Source: Lepidurus packardi | Taxonomy: Eukaryota > Arthropoda > Branchiopoda > Notostraca > Triopsidae | Direction of reading: 5' to 3' | DNA: 64,000 nt | Assembly (NCBI GenBank): GCA_023053545.1 | Contig: JAKZAN010000007.1 | Span: forward strand, 7,068,001 to 7,132,000 | In this document: in pieces, positions 1 to 18,500 of the stretch | Numbering within the stretch: the first letter of the stretch is position 1 | How the letters are laid out: every line of letters begins with the position of its first letter | Notes under the pieces: model-generated | What the model was told of the DNA's origin: nothing | Database searches by the model: none | Seen by the model: only the letters and a program-made list of their open reading frames with translations | Program-made: the position numbers and the translations under genes

Positions 1-2177
1 TGGATCAGATTGCATGGCTCATACGAAGCTTTGAAGTACGGCTCAACTCTTGACGGATTAGCTGATTTAACCGGGGGCGTGACCGAAAGTGTTTTATTGA
101 AAAATGAAGCCGCTCTTGCATCATCAACACTGCTGAATGGACGGTTTTTGACTCGTTTGTTGTCCAGCACAAGCTTGGTCACCTTGAGCGTGCAAAATGC
201 TCAGACTAGTGCTTCCCGCAGTGCGATGGAGCGCTTGTCCAATGGGATAATTATTGGAATTAATTACAAAGTTTACGCTGTTGACAAGGTAGCTTTCGGC
301 GTTTAAGAAGAGGCCCGAATGTTAACGAGCTTATTCAAGGTGGACACTCTCTCCAACGAACCCATTTATTTAGCCAAATTGAAGTGCTCGTTGGGAGAGG
401 TAGGCGAGAGCTTGGTAGCTTGGAGTCGTACCTCTGACGAATGGGAAAATGCCTCGTCTTCGGAAAGAGAGCGCCTGAATTCGTGTAATTTAGCAGATGG
501 TGAATTTTGGTATGTTAGAAATAAAGGTCAGAAAACTTTTGGAATAATAAGCGTTGATTGCAGGATGCCTATAAATGAAATTCTTCGCACTTTTACGCAA
601 CTGGAATTGGTACATTTAGATGCCGAAACAAGCAAAGATGAACCGAGTTTGAGTGGCAAACTGCCGTGGACTACGAGAGTATACCAGGGTACCTGGCAAA
701 AAGGGGTTACGGCGGGGGGTTGTCGAAATAACGTTGAAACATTTCACATAAACCCCCAGTTGCACCTCATATTGAGTGACGGTGATGAAGTAATAATCTC
801 TGTCTGCCAACATACCGTACTGGAGCCCAAAGTAAAGACTCATATTTCCTCAGCGTCATCGGCAGCAATCTTACAGTTCCATTTGTTTAACCAAGGTTAT
901 TGGGTTTTCGGTATATCCTTTACCGAAGCTCGGTTCTGAAGTAATTGGCAAATCCTTCTTCAAGCGAAATAAATCTCTGGTAAACTCGCAGTATAGCAAC
1001 AGCAGACAGGTATGTGCATACAAACATGAAGCTTGACATGAAGTTCGAGGGAGGGAAAGATGTAATTATTGAGCTTTATCTAGGTTAGCCAAAGATGTCA
1101 TTTGGAACAAGGAGGGTACTTAATTGTACCCACGACGTTTGAACCAGGACAGGAAGCCTCGTTTACGTTAAGAGTGTTTTCATCACAAGCACTAAAACTC
1201 AAATCAATCGATGCCATGCCAACAATGTTGAAGTCCGCGTTTGTTAAAGTATACATACATCAATACTTACTTAGATACCAGCGAAACCAAATTCTTGACA
1301 GGCTTCGTCCGGGACTCAACAAGAGGGACGCGGCCTAACTCAATACGAAGCTGTTTTTCTGCAGCTGGCCGACGAGCATCGATCTGTTAATGCGTTTGAA
1401 CTGCAAGAACTGCTTGAAGCATGTCTCCCAAATGGTAGAATTCGGTTCTCACTGTTTGCTTAATAACGTGTCAATTTGTTTTTATTCTAGACTATATTAA
1501 AAGCTGCGCCAGTATTGAGGTGTGCCGGCAAGTAGTTCTGGCGTTTGATGTAAGTTGGAAAGTCCATTAGTTATTGCGTGTTGTCAACCTATGTATTTTT
1601 TTAGACCTCCGGGCTAGGTCGACTAAAAATTAACGATTTTCGGGACCTTATGGCCAGTTTGAAAGGATGGCAGAGCGTTTTTAAAGCTCACACGAAAGAG
1701 AAAACGGGAATCTTACGAGCAGAGCGGTTCAAAGATGCGCTATTTGATATAGGTAAAATGCTTAATTATGCTAGGTTCCGGTAGGGATCTAAAGGGTTGT
1801 GTCTCCATTATTTACATGCCTCACCTTCATTTCCTTTCTTTTATTATTTAGGTTTCCAGCTAAATAATGATGTGCTCTCTATTCTCATGCTGAAGTACAT
1901 GAGGAAGGATGGGACTTTACGCTTTGGGGATTTCGTTTCTGCTATAATTCATATGCATAGTGCCTTTGGTGAGTACAGCTCGCCGTTATATTCCACTTCA
2001 TTAAAAAAAAAGTCGTACTGACGTCACTCTTCAAACAGGTGCGTTTGAACGTCGTGACCCATTACAGAACGGAACCGTAAAGCTGACACTTTCTGAGGTA
2101 ATATTACATAATCACTAAAAGGTATTGCTTAAAAACTTTTGCTCTTATAGTGGCTGCGAACATCATTGACCTGCTGA
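1..2177 (+). CDS. Calpain-family protein, probably non-catalytic (3' part; 5' end outside window)
   Basis: Exons: <1-288, 340-509, 564-831, 896-1009, 1084-1248, 1302-1434, 1491-1549, 1605-1752, 1852-1968, 2039-2097, 2151-2177 (stop TGA). The sequence opens in protease core domain 2 (HGSYEALKYGS, LTGGVTES), continues through the C2-like domain (TPWTTRVYQGTW-type block, NNVETFHINPQL, IVPTTFEPGQEA) and ends in a penta-EF-hand domain. Calpains are Ca2+-dependent cytosolic cysteine proteases acting on cytoskeletal and signalling proteins. Here the catalytic His of the GHAYSV motif is Ile (GINYKV, codon 259-261) and the catalytic Asn of RNPWG is Cys (KCSLG, codon 385-387). The C2-like and EF regions look well kept, so this resembles an inactive paralogue such as Drosophila CalpC rather than a decayed gene. 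The catalytic Cys lies upstream and cannot be seen. The introns are very short (for example 510-563, 54 bp). Confidence 0.9.
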
Positions 2178-2774
2178 TTGGATATTGTATGCTGTTATGT
2201 ACTATATTTCTATCGTGCATCGTTTTGCACGCAAATGTGCTTTTCAACTAATACATGAATGTGTACATAATGTCTAGCATAAATGGGCAGCTTTAAACAA
2301 TAATTAATGCATAAATTAATAAGAGTTAATGCAAATATAGAGAGCAGTGAAAGGGCATTGTGTTTATTCCGTTGATAGGGGTCCCCTTTTATTAATTTAA
2401 ATAGCCCGCGTTTCCTTCCCGCCCGTACGGGATCGGCGTTCGCATTTTTCCTTCCACCCAAGAAAAGGGCGGTCCCTACCGGTGTGTTGTGGCTGGTGTG
2501 TTTTGATATCTCCCCAAATAAGTTCAGTTTAAACGGCTTTTATTAGACAATTAACACGCAATTGTGGCGGTTTTATGTACAAGACAAAAGCCTGACGTTG
2601 TTAAACACACAAGAAGTTGTGAAAGTGGGGTTGCAGGCTTTACGTTAGCAAGTCGATGAGGCATGATGCTAGTGCTCCTGTTTGAACGCCCACTTTACCC
2701 GTATTTTAGAGGGTTTGTTTCGCGTCTTGACTAACATTTTTCTGCTTAACTCCGAACTTCTATCATTTGATATA
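2178..2774 (+). other. Calpain 3' flank and ROCK 5' flank
   Basis: About 600 bp between the calpain stop and the ROCK start codon, with no coding exon recognised. It should hold the calpain 3' UTR plus the ROCK promoter and 5' UTR. The first half is AT-rich. No clear AATAAA signal is visible just after the calpain stop. Confidence 0.5.
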
Positions 2775-8279
<5,505 letters not shown>

Positions 8280-9538
8280 CACATAGCAAAATCTCAGGTA
8301 AACACCATCGATTTTCCGAGCTAAATGTTACCCCCTACATTGTTGTCACGTGCGTGAGTGCCAATCTTTTGACTGCCTTGATTTCGTATTCTCGTGCAAG
8401 CTCGCAACTTGTGTCAACCACAGTGAAAAAGAGATGTTCGATTCCAGTCTCGCACATAGGAAACTTGATTGGTTTTGATTGCAACCAATTGAGAGAGAAG
8501 AATGAAACTATAGTTAAAAAAGTTTTGGGGTTTTTGTTTGTTTTATAAGTAGCGTCACATAAGAAAGTGAATTGACATTCCGGTATAATTTATTTAGCGC
8601 GATGGCGTACTTTTCACTATGTCAAACGAAAAGAGAATTTGGAAGTTGGCGGAAGTCTCTTGTTGTAGATACAGAAACATTGCTTTAGGTTATGTGTTGC
8701 GGTAGTCAACTAACAACGAAAACGAACCAGAAAAATAATAGACAGTGGCATAATTGATTGTTTTTAGTGCCTTCGACATGATATTTTGGTCCGATTCGAG
8801 AATGTATCCCATGATTTTCATGAAAAACGAGCTTGGTTGCAGCTTATGCAGGGCTTCCTAACCTTTCTTATGTGCAGAAAACAGTTACTTGTAAAAAAAT
8901 AACATGTAAAATAGAATGCAGAGCCCGGTCTTGCGTCCAAAATATGATTGTCTTCTGGAAACGCGTTTATTACGATTTTTTTATTCCTTGTTGAAAGCTG
9001 TATTTTCTTCGTGAATTCAAAATGGCAAACTTTGGTTTGATCCCATTTGTATTGGGATCCCCCGTATATCCCGTATTTTCAGTTTCACGTTTAGAAATTT
9101 AAAGTAGAAAGCAAGCCTGGTAAGAAGAGAATTTGGGTGACTTCCAAAATCCGAGTTCATATTACTTGCCGGTTAACAGCACGTGGGGCTTGGATTTGTG
9201 ATGTATCCGTGAATTAGTGGATAAAACAAATCGTAAGTGTGTCGTTTTAGGTAAGTTTAAATCATTAGTTGATTGTTTCATTCTCAGTTAGTGTACTCTT
9301 GCTCGATTTTGTTATTTCATATGTGTATGAAAGCAACTGTATGGTATTTTTGTTCTGTCAATAACCGGTGACTGCTAGACAAGTATGTGTGGTTTTCTAG
9401 CTAAACTATGTTACTTAGGAATTTGTGAGTCATCGCATAAACGTTGCTGTGTAAAAATGCTTTGACAAAGCCTTTTCTCAAGGTTTAGCCACAAACTATT
9501 CGTAAAGCATGTTTCCTACTCTCTAGGTGTCATCCTTT
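8280..9538 (+). other. ROCK 3' flank and LARP4 upstream region
   Basis: AT-rich DNA of about 1.26 kb with no coding exon recognised. It should contain the ROCK 3' UTR and the LARP4 promoter. The acceptor CTCTAG at 9521-9526 sits just before the proposed LARP4 start codon, so at least one non-coding LARP4 exon probably lies here. Confidence 0.4.
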
Positions 9539-12500
9539 ATGGGAATGGAGTCCTTAGAAGACGCAGGCCACCAGTTTGCTGAACCTCAGCGTTCGGAAGT
9601 GGTAAGCGTATATATATATCTTTTCTTATATACATTAGGAATTCACGATCTACTTTCCCCCCGCACAAATAACTATACATACTGCATGAGCAGTCCTTTC
9701 AAATCTAGGAAATGTGATCAAGAGTTCAATATTTGAAGGGGGAGAGAAAATACTACCGTATTTTGTTGTGCCTGTATCAAAACGTTCTAGTTTTAATCCA
9801 GAATCGTTTTCAAACCCATTTCGACGTAATTCTTCGCACCTTTAAATGTTTGACAGCAGCTTGAAATTTTCTTGCAACAAACTTTGGCGATATTTATTTT
9901 CTTCAAAAATAAGATTCCCACGTGCTTCGTGTTCTCAGAATGTCTCTCCTCAACATCCCAAGAGTAACTACCTACGTGTAAACCAATTGTGGAGATAACC
10001 TAGGATAGGTCGCTCGTTGCACATCGAAAGATCCATAAGATTTAGCAAAAAAGGGCTTGTTTTTCACCTCGTCATGAAAACCGCATGTATGTCCATTCCA
10101 TCCACCTTTTGAGCCGAGCTCATATGCAGTAATGCGATGCTCATCGCAAGCAATTCTGGAAGCTCAGAAATGGCATCGTATTCCTTGGGAGCGAAATAGC
10201 TTTATCTGTTGGTCTTTAGAGAGTAGAAAGCCATCAGGTATCTTATTATCCCACACGCCACTTAAAACAAAAAATGGGACACTGTGGTTGCTTTAGCGTC
10301 CTGGGGTTAGACTTACATTAGTAGGCGGACGACTCCATTAGTACCGGTGGTAACAGGCCATGAAAAGCGAAGGTGTCACCCCATATTTTTTAACCTGAAC
10401 GTTTCATTCCAGCTTCGCTTGCCTTTCTTTCTACACAGCCGTCTGTATTACCCACGCCCACGTGCGCATTAAGCCTCCGAGAAATGAAGGTGTACACGGC
10501 CCCTGTCTTCGTTCAGGTCGGGATTCGTTCAGGTCCACGGTATCTACGCATACACACGTCTTTATACAAGATAGCAGTGGCACTACGGACTTCGGTAGAT
10601 CCAGCAGCGAGCAATTCGCTCTCCGTACTTCCAAATGTCTTCCACGAACCCGAATTTTACCAAGTGTTTATGAATACGTGTGTTCTTTCAGTTCAGCTTT
10701 TATTTTTCTCTCCACCCGTGATCGAATTTACGTAGTAATTCACGAGTTAACTCAGACAAAGATGGGTGTTAATTGGTAAATTTACCCCACGTTAGATTTG
10801 GTATATTTGATCTTCGAGTAATCATTAATAAATCCAAGTGATATCCCACTCCACTTCTCTTTCCATTAGTTGTGAAGTGGTTATCTGGTGCCGGCAACTT
10901 TTTTGGGAAAAACGAGGACTAGATCCTATATGTGTGGGAGTATCAAAAGCAAAGAGTAGTTGCGAGTGTTGCTGTCATTTATCTCCATGTGTGTGTGCTT
11001 AACCACATAATCTAAACAGTATTGACGTGACCTTTTCATTGTGGTATCAGGAACTCCGAAGCTTCTACTTTTCGACTTGACGTTTTCACATTTGCGTGTG
11101 CTGCACGACGCGTGTTTGGAGACTGCCGAACGTTTCCCTTATGGTTGTCAAGCTTTTCGGAGGAGAATGTGTTTTCCCGCGTAGACTTGCTGACGTCAAT
11201 TGCCCGTTGCTGACGACATCTCATTCACGTGCAGTTAGTTGAATATGTACGTGGATGCGGGGTTGTCTTTAATAACAACAGCTGGCTTCGACTCACTCGA
11301 TCACGCGAAAAGGGCAGTTTGTAGAGCCCTCCACCATGTCTTTTGTCCCATGACGTCACGAATGCAACAAGTTGTTGCTTTTGCATTCCAAACCTGCTGC
11401 TCTTTCTCTTTGCACGTGTAATTTTCGACCCGTTCAGGGTGCTTTGTGTGAAATTGGGGTCCCGAAACGTCCGAAACCTTAATTCGTTCGTAATTGTGGT
11501 GGCTTGCGGCTTCTCGTGTCTGTACCATGTCACTCTTAACCATCAAGTGCTTCTCTAACAAAGTTAAACCGTTTTAATCACTGGAATTGCATTACTGTGA
11601 CAACCAGCAATTAGCAAATTCTGGTCGGAACGTCAAATTGACTTCCCAAGATCAGGAATTGGAGTGTTTGTATCCTCCCCCGCTGTGGTCCATAGAAAGT
11701 TATTGAGAAAAGTCGACATGTTTGGATGTAGCCGGGGTACATGTTAACGCTTTCGCTTCATCCACGTGTGCTATTCCAATGAGGTTTTTGCAGTTCATGC
11801 CTTGGAAGACGTCTTCGAGTCGCTTTGGTGGTGGCAGCAGCAGTACTTGGCATAATCCAAGGACTGCGACTCATTATTCAAGCAGTTCTTTTAATCGGGT
11901 GCCGGTGTCGAGCTCCGGGAATCGGCTGCGGTTGCCCTTATGTGCTGATGTACCCTTTTGGAATCTCACGGATTTCATGTATCTGGGGGATGAAGGCACA
12001 TATGTTTGTACCACTTTTTCGCCACGTTGCTACGTCATCCAGAAGGTAGTTTTCTTGACCATAGGAGTGTGATGTCGACAATAACTAAGCCGTTGGACGA
12101 GTTTCTGGCATGTTTTCGATGTTCAGCTGTCTCTTGTTGGAAAGGTGGAGCTGTGTTCGTAGCTTAAGTTGATCCGAGAAAAGGGCGTAGTAGAGATATG
12201 TGACGCTGAGAAAGACGCTATGTTATTAGAAGTTTAGGTGGGGAGTAAGCGTTGACTCTCGAGGTCCCTCGCACCTCTTGGCGACGTCGGACGTCGTATT
12301 GCAACGCTCGCTGCCAGGGAAAACCGTCGAAAGGAAAAGCAATTCACCCTGTTGGCTTTGGATCAATACAGGCGAAAGAGCATGAACAGTGCAACGGTGT
12401 CTGTAGGAGGCTGGAGTTGGAGTTAGGACTCCGCTTGGACCTCCTACGCTGGCTAGAAAGGCCAGTGAACGCTACAGGAAGCACCGCCCCTGCTGCGGCA

Positions 12501-15500
12501 ACATGCACCTTTTCTTTTGGTTCACTTTGAGCTGACGGCCGTCACCCAAAATTGACCTTTTCAGACTTGTTTGGCTAACATGGTTGTTATACTGTTGCCA
12601 TACTTGTAATTGTACTCACAGACTTTGGACCGTAATTTTAAAACCGATATTATAAAGGAAACCCTAACCCCTTTTTTCTTTTTTCTGTACTGTCAGGTGG
12701 GCCCGGCAGCGCAATCTCTTTTGAATCCTAACGCGTGTGCCTTTGAAAGCAAGGCTGCTGCGGACTCGAATTCCCATCCAAATGGTGGCAACCAAGAAAA
12801 TTTGGATAACGTGACTACAGCCAACAGTGGAGAAGAGGAAGAGTCGATGAATCATGGTGCCAATATTACAGTGTCAGGTAAAAATTACCTACGTTTATCG
12901 ACATAACTTTGCGTTGCTTAATATTAAAATAGTAATTGAGTTAACCCAATTTTTAGGAATATTATGCTCCGACGAAAAAAATTGTAGACATTTACTTAGT
13001 AATTCTTGACTGTTTGAGTAAAGCGGGCTCAGGCAATGTATTTGTATCGCGTTGGTTATCGTATCGTGACTGCAGGCTTGCAATCGATATCGATTACAAT
13101 CGAGCCGCACACACCACAGCCATCTTGGTTGGGGGTTTGCGATTGTGAGGTGTTTCTTTGCCTACTTTGAACATTTTTGGTAAGCCTTGTTCTTTGGTTT
13201 TTGGTGTGAATATTGCGATTAGAACCAACGGTGTTCTCATAGTTTAGCTGTATTTACTGAGCAGTTTACTCAGCGCAGAAACACAAGAATCAAGCGTCCT
13301 TTTGACAAGCGAGGCAGGCTGCGATAAATGCAGCGTAATGCAGCTTATGGGAACTGGTGCAGACCAACAGAAAAGCCAGGGAGACTAGAGGACCGCGTGG
13401 CAAGTTTTCGGCTTATCGCCTGTGAAGCAAATTATTCCGTTCTTGTTTGTATTTCTTGAGCAAATGCATGTACAGTAGAAGAAGTGGTTGAATTAATTTA
13501 TCAGCAATAAGTGTGAAGGTCTAAGCAAGGTCATTCTATGGAAACTGGGTATTTACACGTAAGGACATAGCTATTTGCTTAGCTGAGAGCCACCCCCTGG
13601 ATTGCTCTCCCAAAAGCCCCATATTTGTTAGTCAGCAACAGTAAAACGGAATACTGTCGATCTGTTGGGTTCGTTGAAGACTTGCTAAACAATACGTGAC
13701 GATCATCCGTGTGATTGATGTGGTCTAATTCTTGGTTTTTGTTCCATTTGTTTATTATAGACAACGCCTTCATGAATGGGGAACGTGAAGGTATGCCTAC
13801 TCCTTTTCCCCAGCTAAAGGCACCTGCACTCACGCCTTTGCATTCTACTGTTTCTTCTCACTCTCCTGATGATTCACTAAGTTCGGCAGCAGCAGCAGCC
13901 AGGTTCGTTTCATTAATTAAACCGTCTTGGACACTTTTTTAATTATGCTGAATTGTCTGATTTTCTTTGGACCGCAACGCTTGTTTTGTGACGCAATGTT
14001 GAAAACATGCAAGAACTAGATTGTACGGGTATTGGCACTCACTTTTTATGTAATTCCCTATCTAATTGCGTAATTCCATTGGAACAATTCGCCAAATGCA
14101 CATGCAAGAGCATGGTTAAGCTTTATGTAGTCTTACTTGCTATTGTATGCGATCAAAACAACCGTTTGGATGCCAGCCAATGTAATGATCCCAACAGTGT
14201 GCTTTGGTTAACCAGACTCATAAAAGAGTTGAGGGAAACCTGGACATTATTTCCGACAGGAACTCCAGGTCCGGGTTCCTTTGCTTTTTTCTCCTCTATT
14301 GAAGTAGTCAGACACGAACACAGAGTAATACAAAAGAAACGTACGTAATAGCGTTAACGTGTATTACGAGCTTGTATTAACAGAGGGCAGAACGATGCCG
14401 GAAGTAATTTAGCTTGAAAACGTCTTCTCACAGTTCAGTTAAGCACGTCTCGATATAGTATAGTATAGACGTACTAATTGACGATAGAAGGAGCGAAATA
14501 AAAAATATTAAATTGTTTTGCCTTCTAATTGGGACAGAACAGGTGCCGGATGTTTGTAGTTTTCTTTGAAGTATACCACTTTAGCCCAATAATATAATAC
14601 TCCGTCTCTTAAAAAGAAGACGGATTAGCTTTTGTTTCTTCTCTGATGTTTCTAACTTTAATTGTTTGAAATTTCTTTTCGACAGAATTGACGGTCATGT
14701 CGTGCTAGACGCTGATACTTTCGCATCCTCTTCCGAGCTAAAACCTATTTCTTCTACTATTCCCACAACCATAACGCCCTTGGTTGTCAGCATGGTAGAA
14801 GCAGAACAAAGGGCGGGGTCTGCTACTGGTGTAGGCGTGGACTTGAGCCACTCCACAGAAGATCTGGGCATGTCTTTGGAACAGTTGAAGCATCTGTTGG
14901 CTACTCAGCTGGAATATTACTTTTCCAGGTAATTTGTCAAATTTTTTCCTCCCGGCAGAGTTAGCTATGCCCTGAGTTTTTGAGTATCCGATGCCATTGC
15001 GGCGCATTTAACTTTCTTTGCCATGCCATACTTAGAAAATTTGGTAGATATGGACCAAATTGTCCTTGTGTTACCTGGCTTCGGCTTATCATACGTTACC
15101 AGGCGTCAACCGGGACACACATCAAATTTCTCATAGCTTTTTGAGGAAATGTTGACAATTATCAACGTTTCCTAGCGAAGAGAAAACATTTTTGAAACAG
15201 ATATTCCCTTGCAGGATTTTTCTCATGTAGTTTTAAACCTTTAAACCAGATTTGGATCTTTCTGTCATGGCCTTGTTTTCTGTGTGCAATTTAGGGAGAA
15301 TCTGGCAAATGATGCTTATTTGGTGTCGCAGATGGATGGGGACCAGTACGTGCCTATTTGGACAGTGGCTAATTTTAATCAAATTAAGAAATTGACCAAC
15401 GATATCAGCTTGATTACTGAAGTATTGAAAGGTAAGCAGAATCCACTTCAAATTTTACTTTTATTTTTGATTTGCTACCGATGCAATACTTTCGTCCTTG

Positions 15501-18500
15501 TGTTACCTGGCTTCTGCGTATCTTGCGTTGCCAGGCGTCAACCGGGACATACAGCAAAATTTCTAGTTGCAATTACCTGAAAACTTTCGGCAGCTGCCAG
15601 GTTTTCTTGCGAGTAGAAAACATTTTTCAGGATAACTAGTTCAATATCCGCCTTGGGCGCCCAAGTTTACTGAGGTTGTTCTTTCTTTCGGGGTCGTTTG
15701 TTGTTTTTGTTTCCTTTGTTTTCCAAGCCTTGATGAGCTTGTTTGTTTGTTTTGGTCCTAATCTGGGGATTTTGCCGTGGGCGTTTGTAGAGTCGTCAAA
15801 TGTACAAGTCGACGAAGAAGGCTTACGAGTGCGCCCCAACCACAAGCGCTGCATTGTAATTTTGCGGGAAATCCCGGAATTCACGCCTCCCGACGAAGTA
15901 CGTCAGCTTTTTACCTCAGCTGAAACTGACCGACCGATGCCGAAAATTGTTTCCTGCGAGTTTGCTCATGCGGATTCCTGGTACGTCACATTCGAGTCGG
16001 ACGAAGATGCACAAGTGGCTTACCGTTATATTCGTGAAAAGGTGCCGGAGTTTAAGGTAAGAGTCCTCCTCTTACGTACTTCGATTTATGGTTTTTATTG
16101 CCAAAACAGTATACTTTTGCAAAACTTCTTAACAGGCTTTTTTCCATCCTAGACCTATTTTTTGTGATTTTTATTTTAAATTCGTTAAATATACTTAACT
16201 TCTCTTTTCATTTCTTTTTTCTTTCCTTTTTTTAGAATTTATGGTCTTGGTTCACTAAATATTGATGTCTTCCTAATTTTCTGTTTTAATGTTTTTCATA
16301 TAAAGGGTAAACCTTTGAATGCTCGCATCAAGGCAAAACCCATGCATCGGTTCTCATTTCCCATGGCCCCACCTGTCGTGGGAATGGGCGTGGCCGGGGT
16401 CCCGCCTACGGCTATACCCGTCCCAGTTCCAGTATTAGTCGCCCCACCCCCAGCGCTTCCAATGGGCGCACACCCGCTCAAAAATGGTTATCCTGCCTCT
16501 GTATCCAATACACCACCTCAAGAAACGAATGGTCCTCTGGCCACCGCTCATGCAATGAGCCATGCAGCAGCGGCGTCTGGTGGGGCCAGCGGAGGGACGA
16601 GTATCGTGGCCAATGGGACTGGCGTAGCAAGTCCGGTGCCCGCACAGCCTAGTCAATTGCATGCACAAGGACCCGCTGGGGGCGGAGGTGGAGGAGCAGC
16701 AGCAGGGGGTCCAGTGGGAGGGACTCAAGTCCCTCCCCAACCTCGCTATATGGCTTACCCTGGCCCCACAGGCCAACCAGGGGTGGGTTATGGGTCCCAA
16801 GTGCAGCTTTTTGTAAGTGATAATGAAAAGGAGTAGAATTTTTGTTTAAACCGACGACCTTGTAGGCATTTCCTCAACCAGCGCCTTTCTATCCTCCCAG
16901 TTTGCTGCAAGCATGGACTCCTGCAGGCCCTTCGTATTTTGACTTGAGCTCCATGTTTACCATCAACAACTTGACGCCGACTGCAGCTTTCAAGCCTCCG
17001 GCACCTCGCTATTTAATTCCTCGAAATAAGTAAGTTTGTGTAGGGTGCCTGAAACCTTTCTACCTGAGCTACTGAAAAAACTCATTTATATTCCGCTTAC
17101 TTTCTGCCTGCTATTGTTGAGCGTTTCCTGTATGATATTGACCGCCGAATTATGCAGGAAACGTGTTCTGGAATAATTGGACTAGGCAACACTTGCTTTT
17201 CAGTTTTACGGAGTTGTTCAGTATTAGAAAAGTTATACTTGAAGCTTATAGTTTAATAGTCAATCTAAAATTTGAAATCATATTGACCTACTTTTTTTTA
17301 AAAAAAAAAAAGTACATTAGTTTAAAAGCAGAGAAATGCATACGAAGAATATTAACAAACTCGATCAAAGAAAAGATAAATCTAATACGTTTGAATTGGT
17401 TAAACCCAGTAATTGACTTTTGACAATTTCTTCTTTTGACAAGACAATTTCTAATTCAGAGACTTCGGTTTAGTGTGTTCTTGTAGTCTGTTATGTTGAA
17501 GTGAGCATGGCAGTCGATAAAATCAGTGGACATTGCTATAATAATCCACCATTGTAGGACTCATCGACGTGTGCCGTCCAACTCCAGTACTCACTCTGCT
17601 GATACGCCTCAGTTCTCAACTCCTTCCTCGAATAACAGCATCAATTCGTCCAACCGATCAGCCGCCACCTCACAACAACAGCAGCCACAGCAACCCCCCA
17701 TTAGTCCCAACAACAATGCCTTTATATCAGCTACACCACAACCTCCCCAGCTACAGCAGTCCTCGGGGGGATCCAGCTCTACGTCATCTGCTGCTGCTGC
17801 AAGCACCCGCAACAAGGAAACTTCTTCGACGCCTACGGCAGGCTTTGGCAACGTTGTAGCCACTGCCATGTCCACCTCGTCCTCGACCGGTCCTCCGACG
17901 AGCGCCAATGTCAATGGCGTGTCCCCAGCCAACTCTAACAATACCGCAAGTTTGGTAGGAGCCAGCCCGGGCAGCTACCGACCCCGAGAAACCAAACCGT
18001 ACCCTCCGAACCCTAGTCATACGAGTTTCCCAGGCACGGTTCCCTTCAACGCTGCATCCTCTACTTCGTCTCCGGCTGGCCCTGGAGACCGAAGACACCC
18101 GAGTGGCACCAACCTTGACTATCATCGTGGTTCTGATGATTCCGGCGGGAGCAAGTACGACCGCTCGGCGGGCAATTCCGGTCATACTAATCATATGGGA
18201 GGTTACGGCACCGTCGGACGTGGTCGACATCGTCCTCGAACTCGCCGGAGAGAAGATGAGCCCTCTTCCAATTCTGGATCTCAAGGCAGCGGGCCAACCA
18301 GCTACTCCCACCCACGTGGCATAGGACCAGCATCAAGGTCAGCCGCCAGTGGTAATGGTCCGATGTATGGCAGAGCTCGAGAAGCGTCGCAAGCCGCACA
18401 GTTTGATTTGCAGACTGCTGGAGCCTTCCCCCCCTTGCCTGGCGCCGAAAGTCCCCCTGAACCGGAGGAGGCCGTTCCGAACGACTCGAGCAAAGCGTTT

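Noticed and set aside
10462..10779. 105-codon frame in LARP4 intron 1
   Set aside because: No domain, no consistent splice sites, and overlapping frames on both strands. Likely chance.
13240..13390. Possible H/ACA-like hairpins in LARP4 intron 2
   Set aside because: Stems are short, and the candidate H box and ACA box do not sit next to closed basal stems, unlike the two accepted copies.
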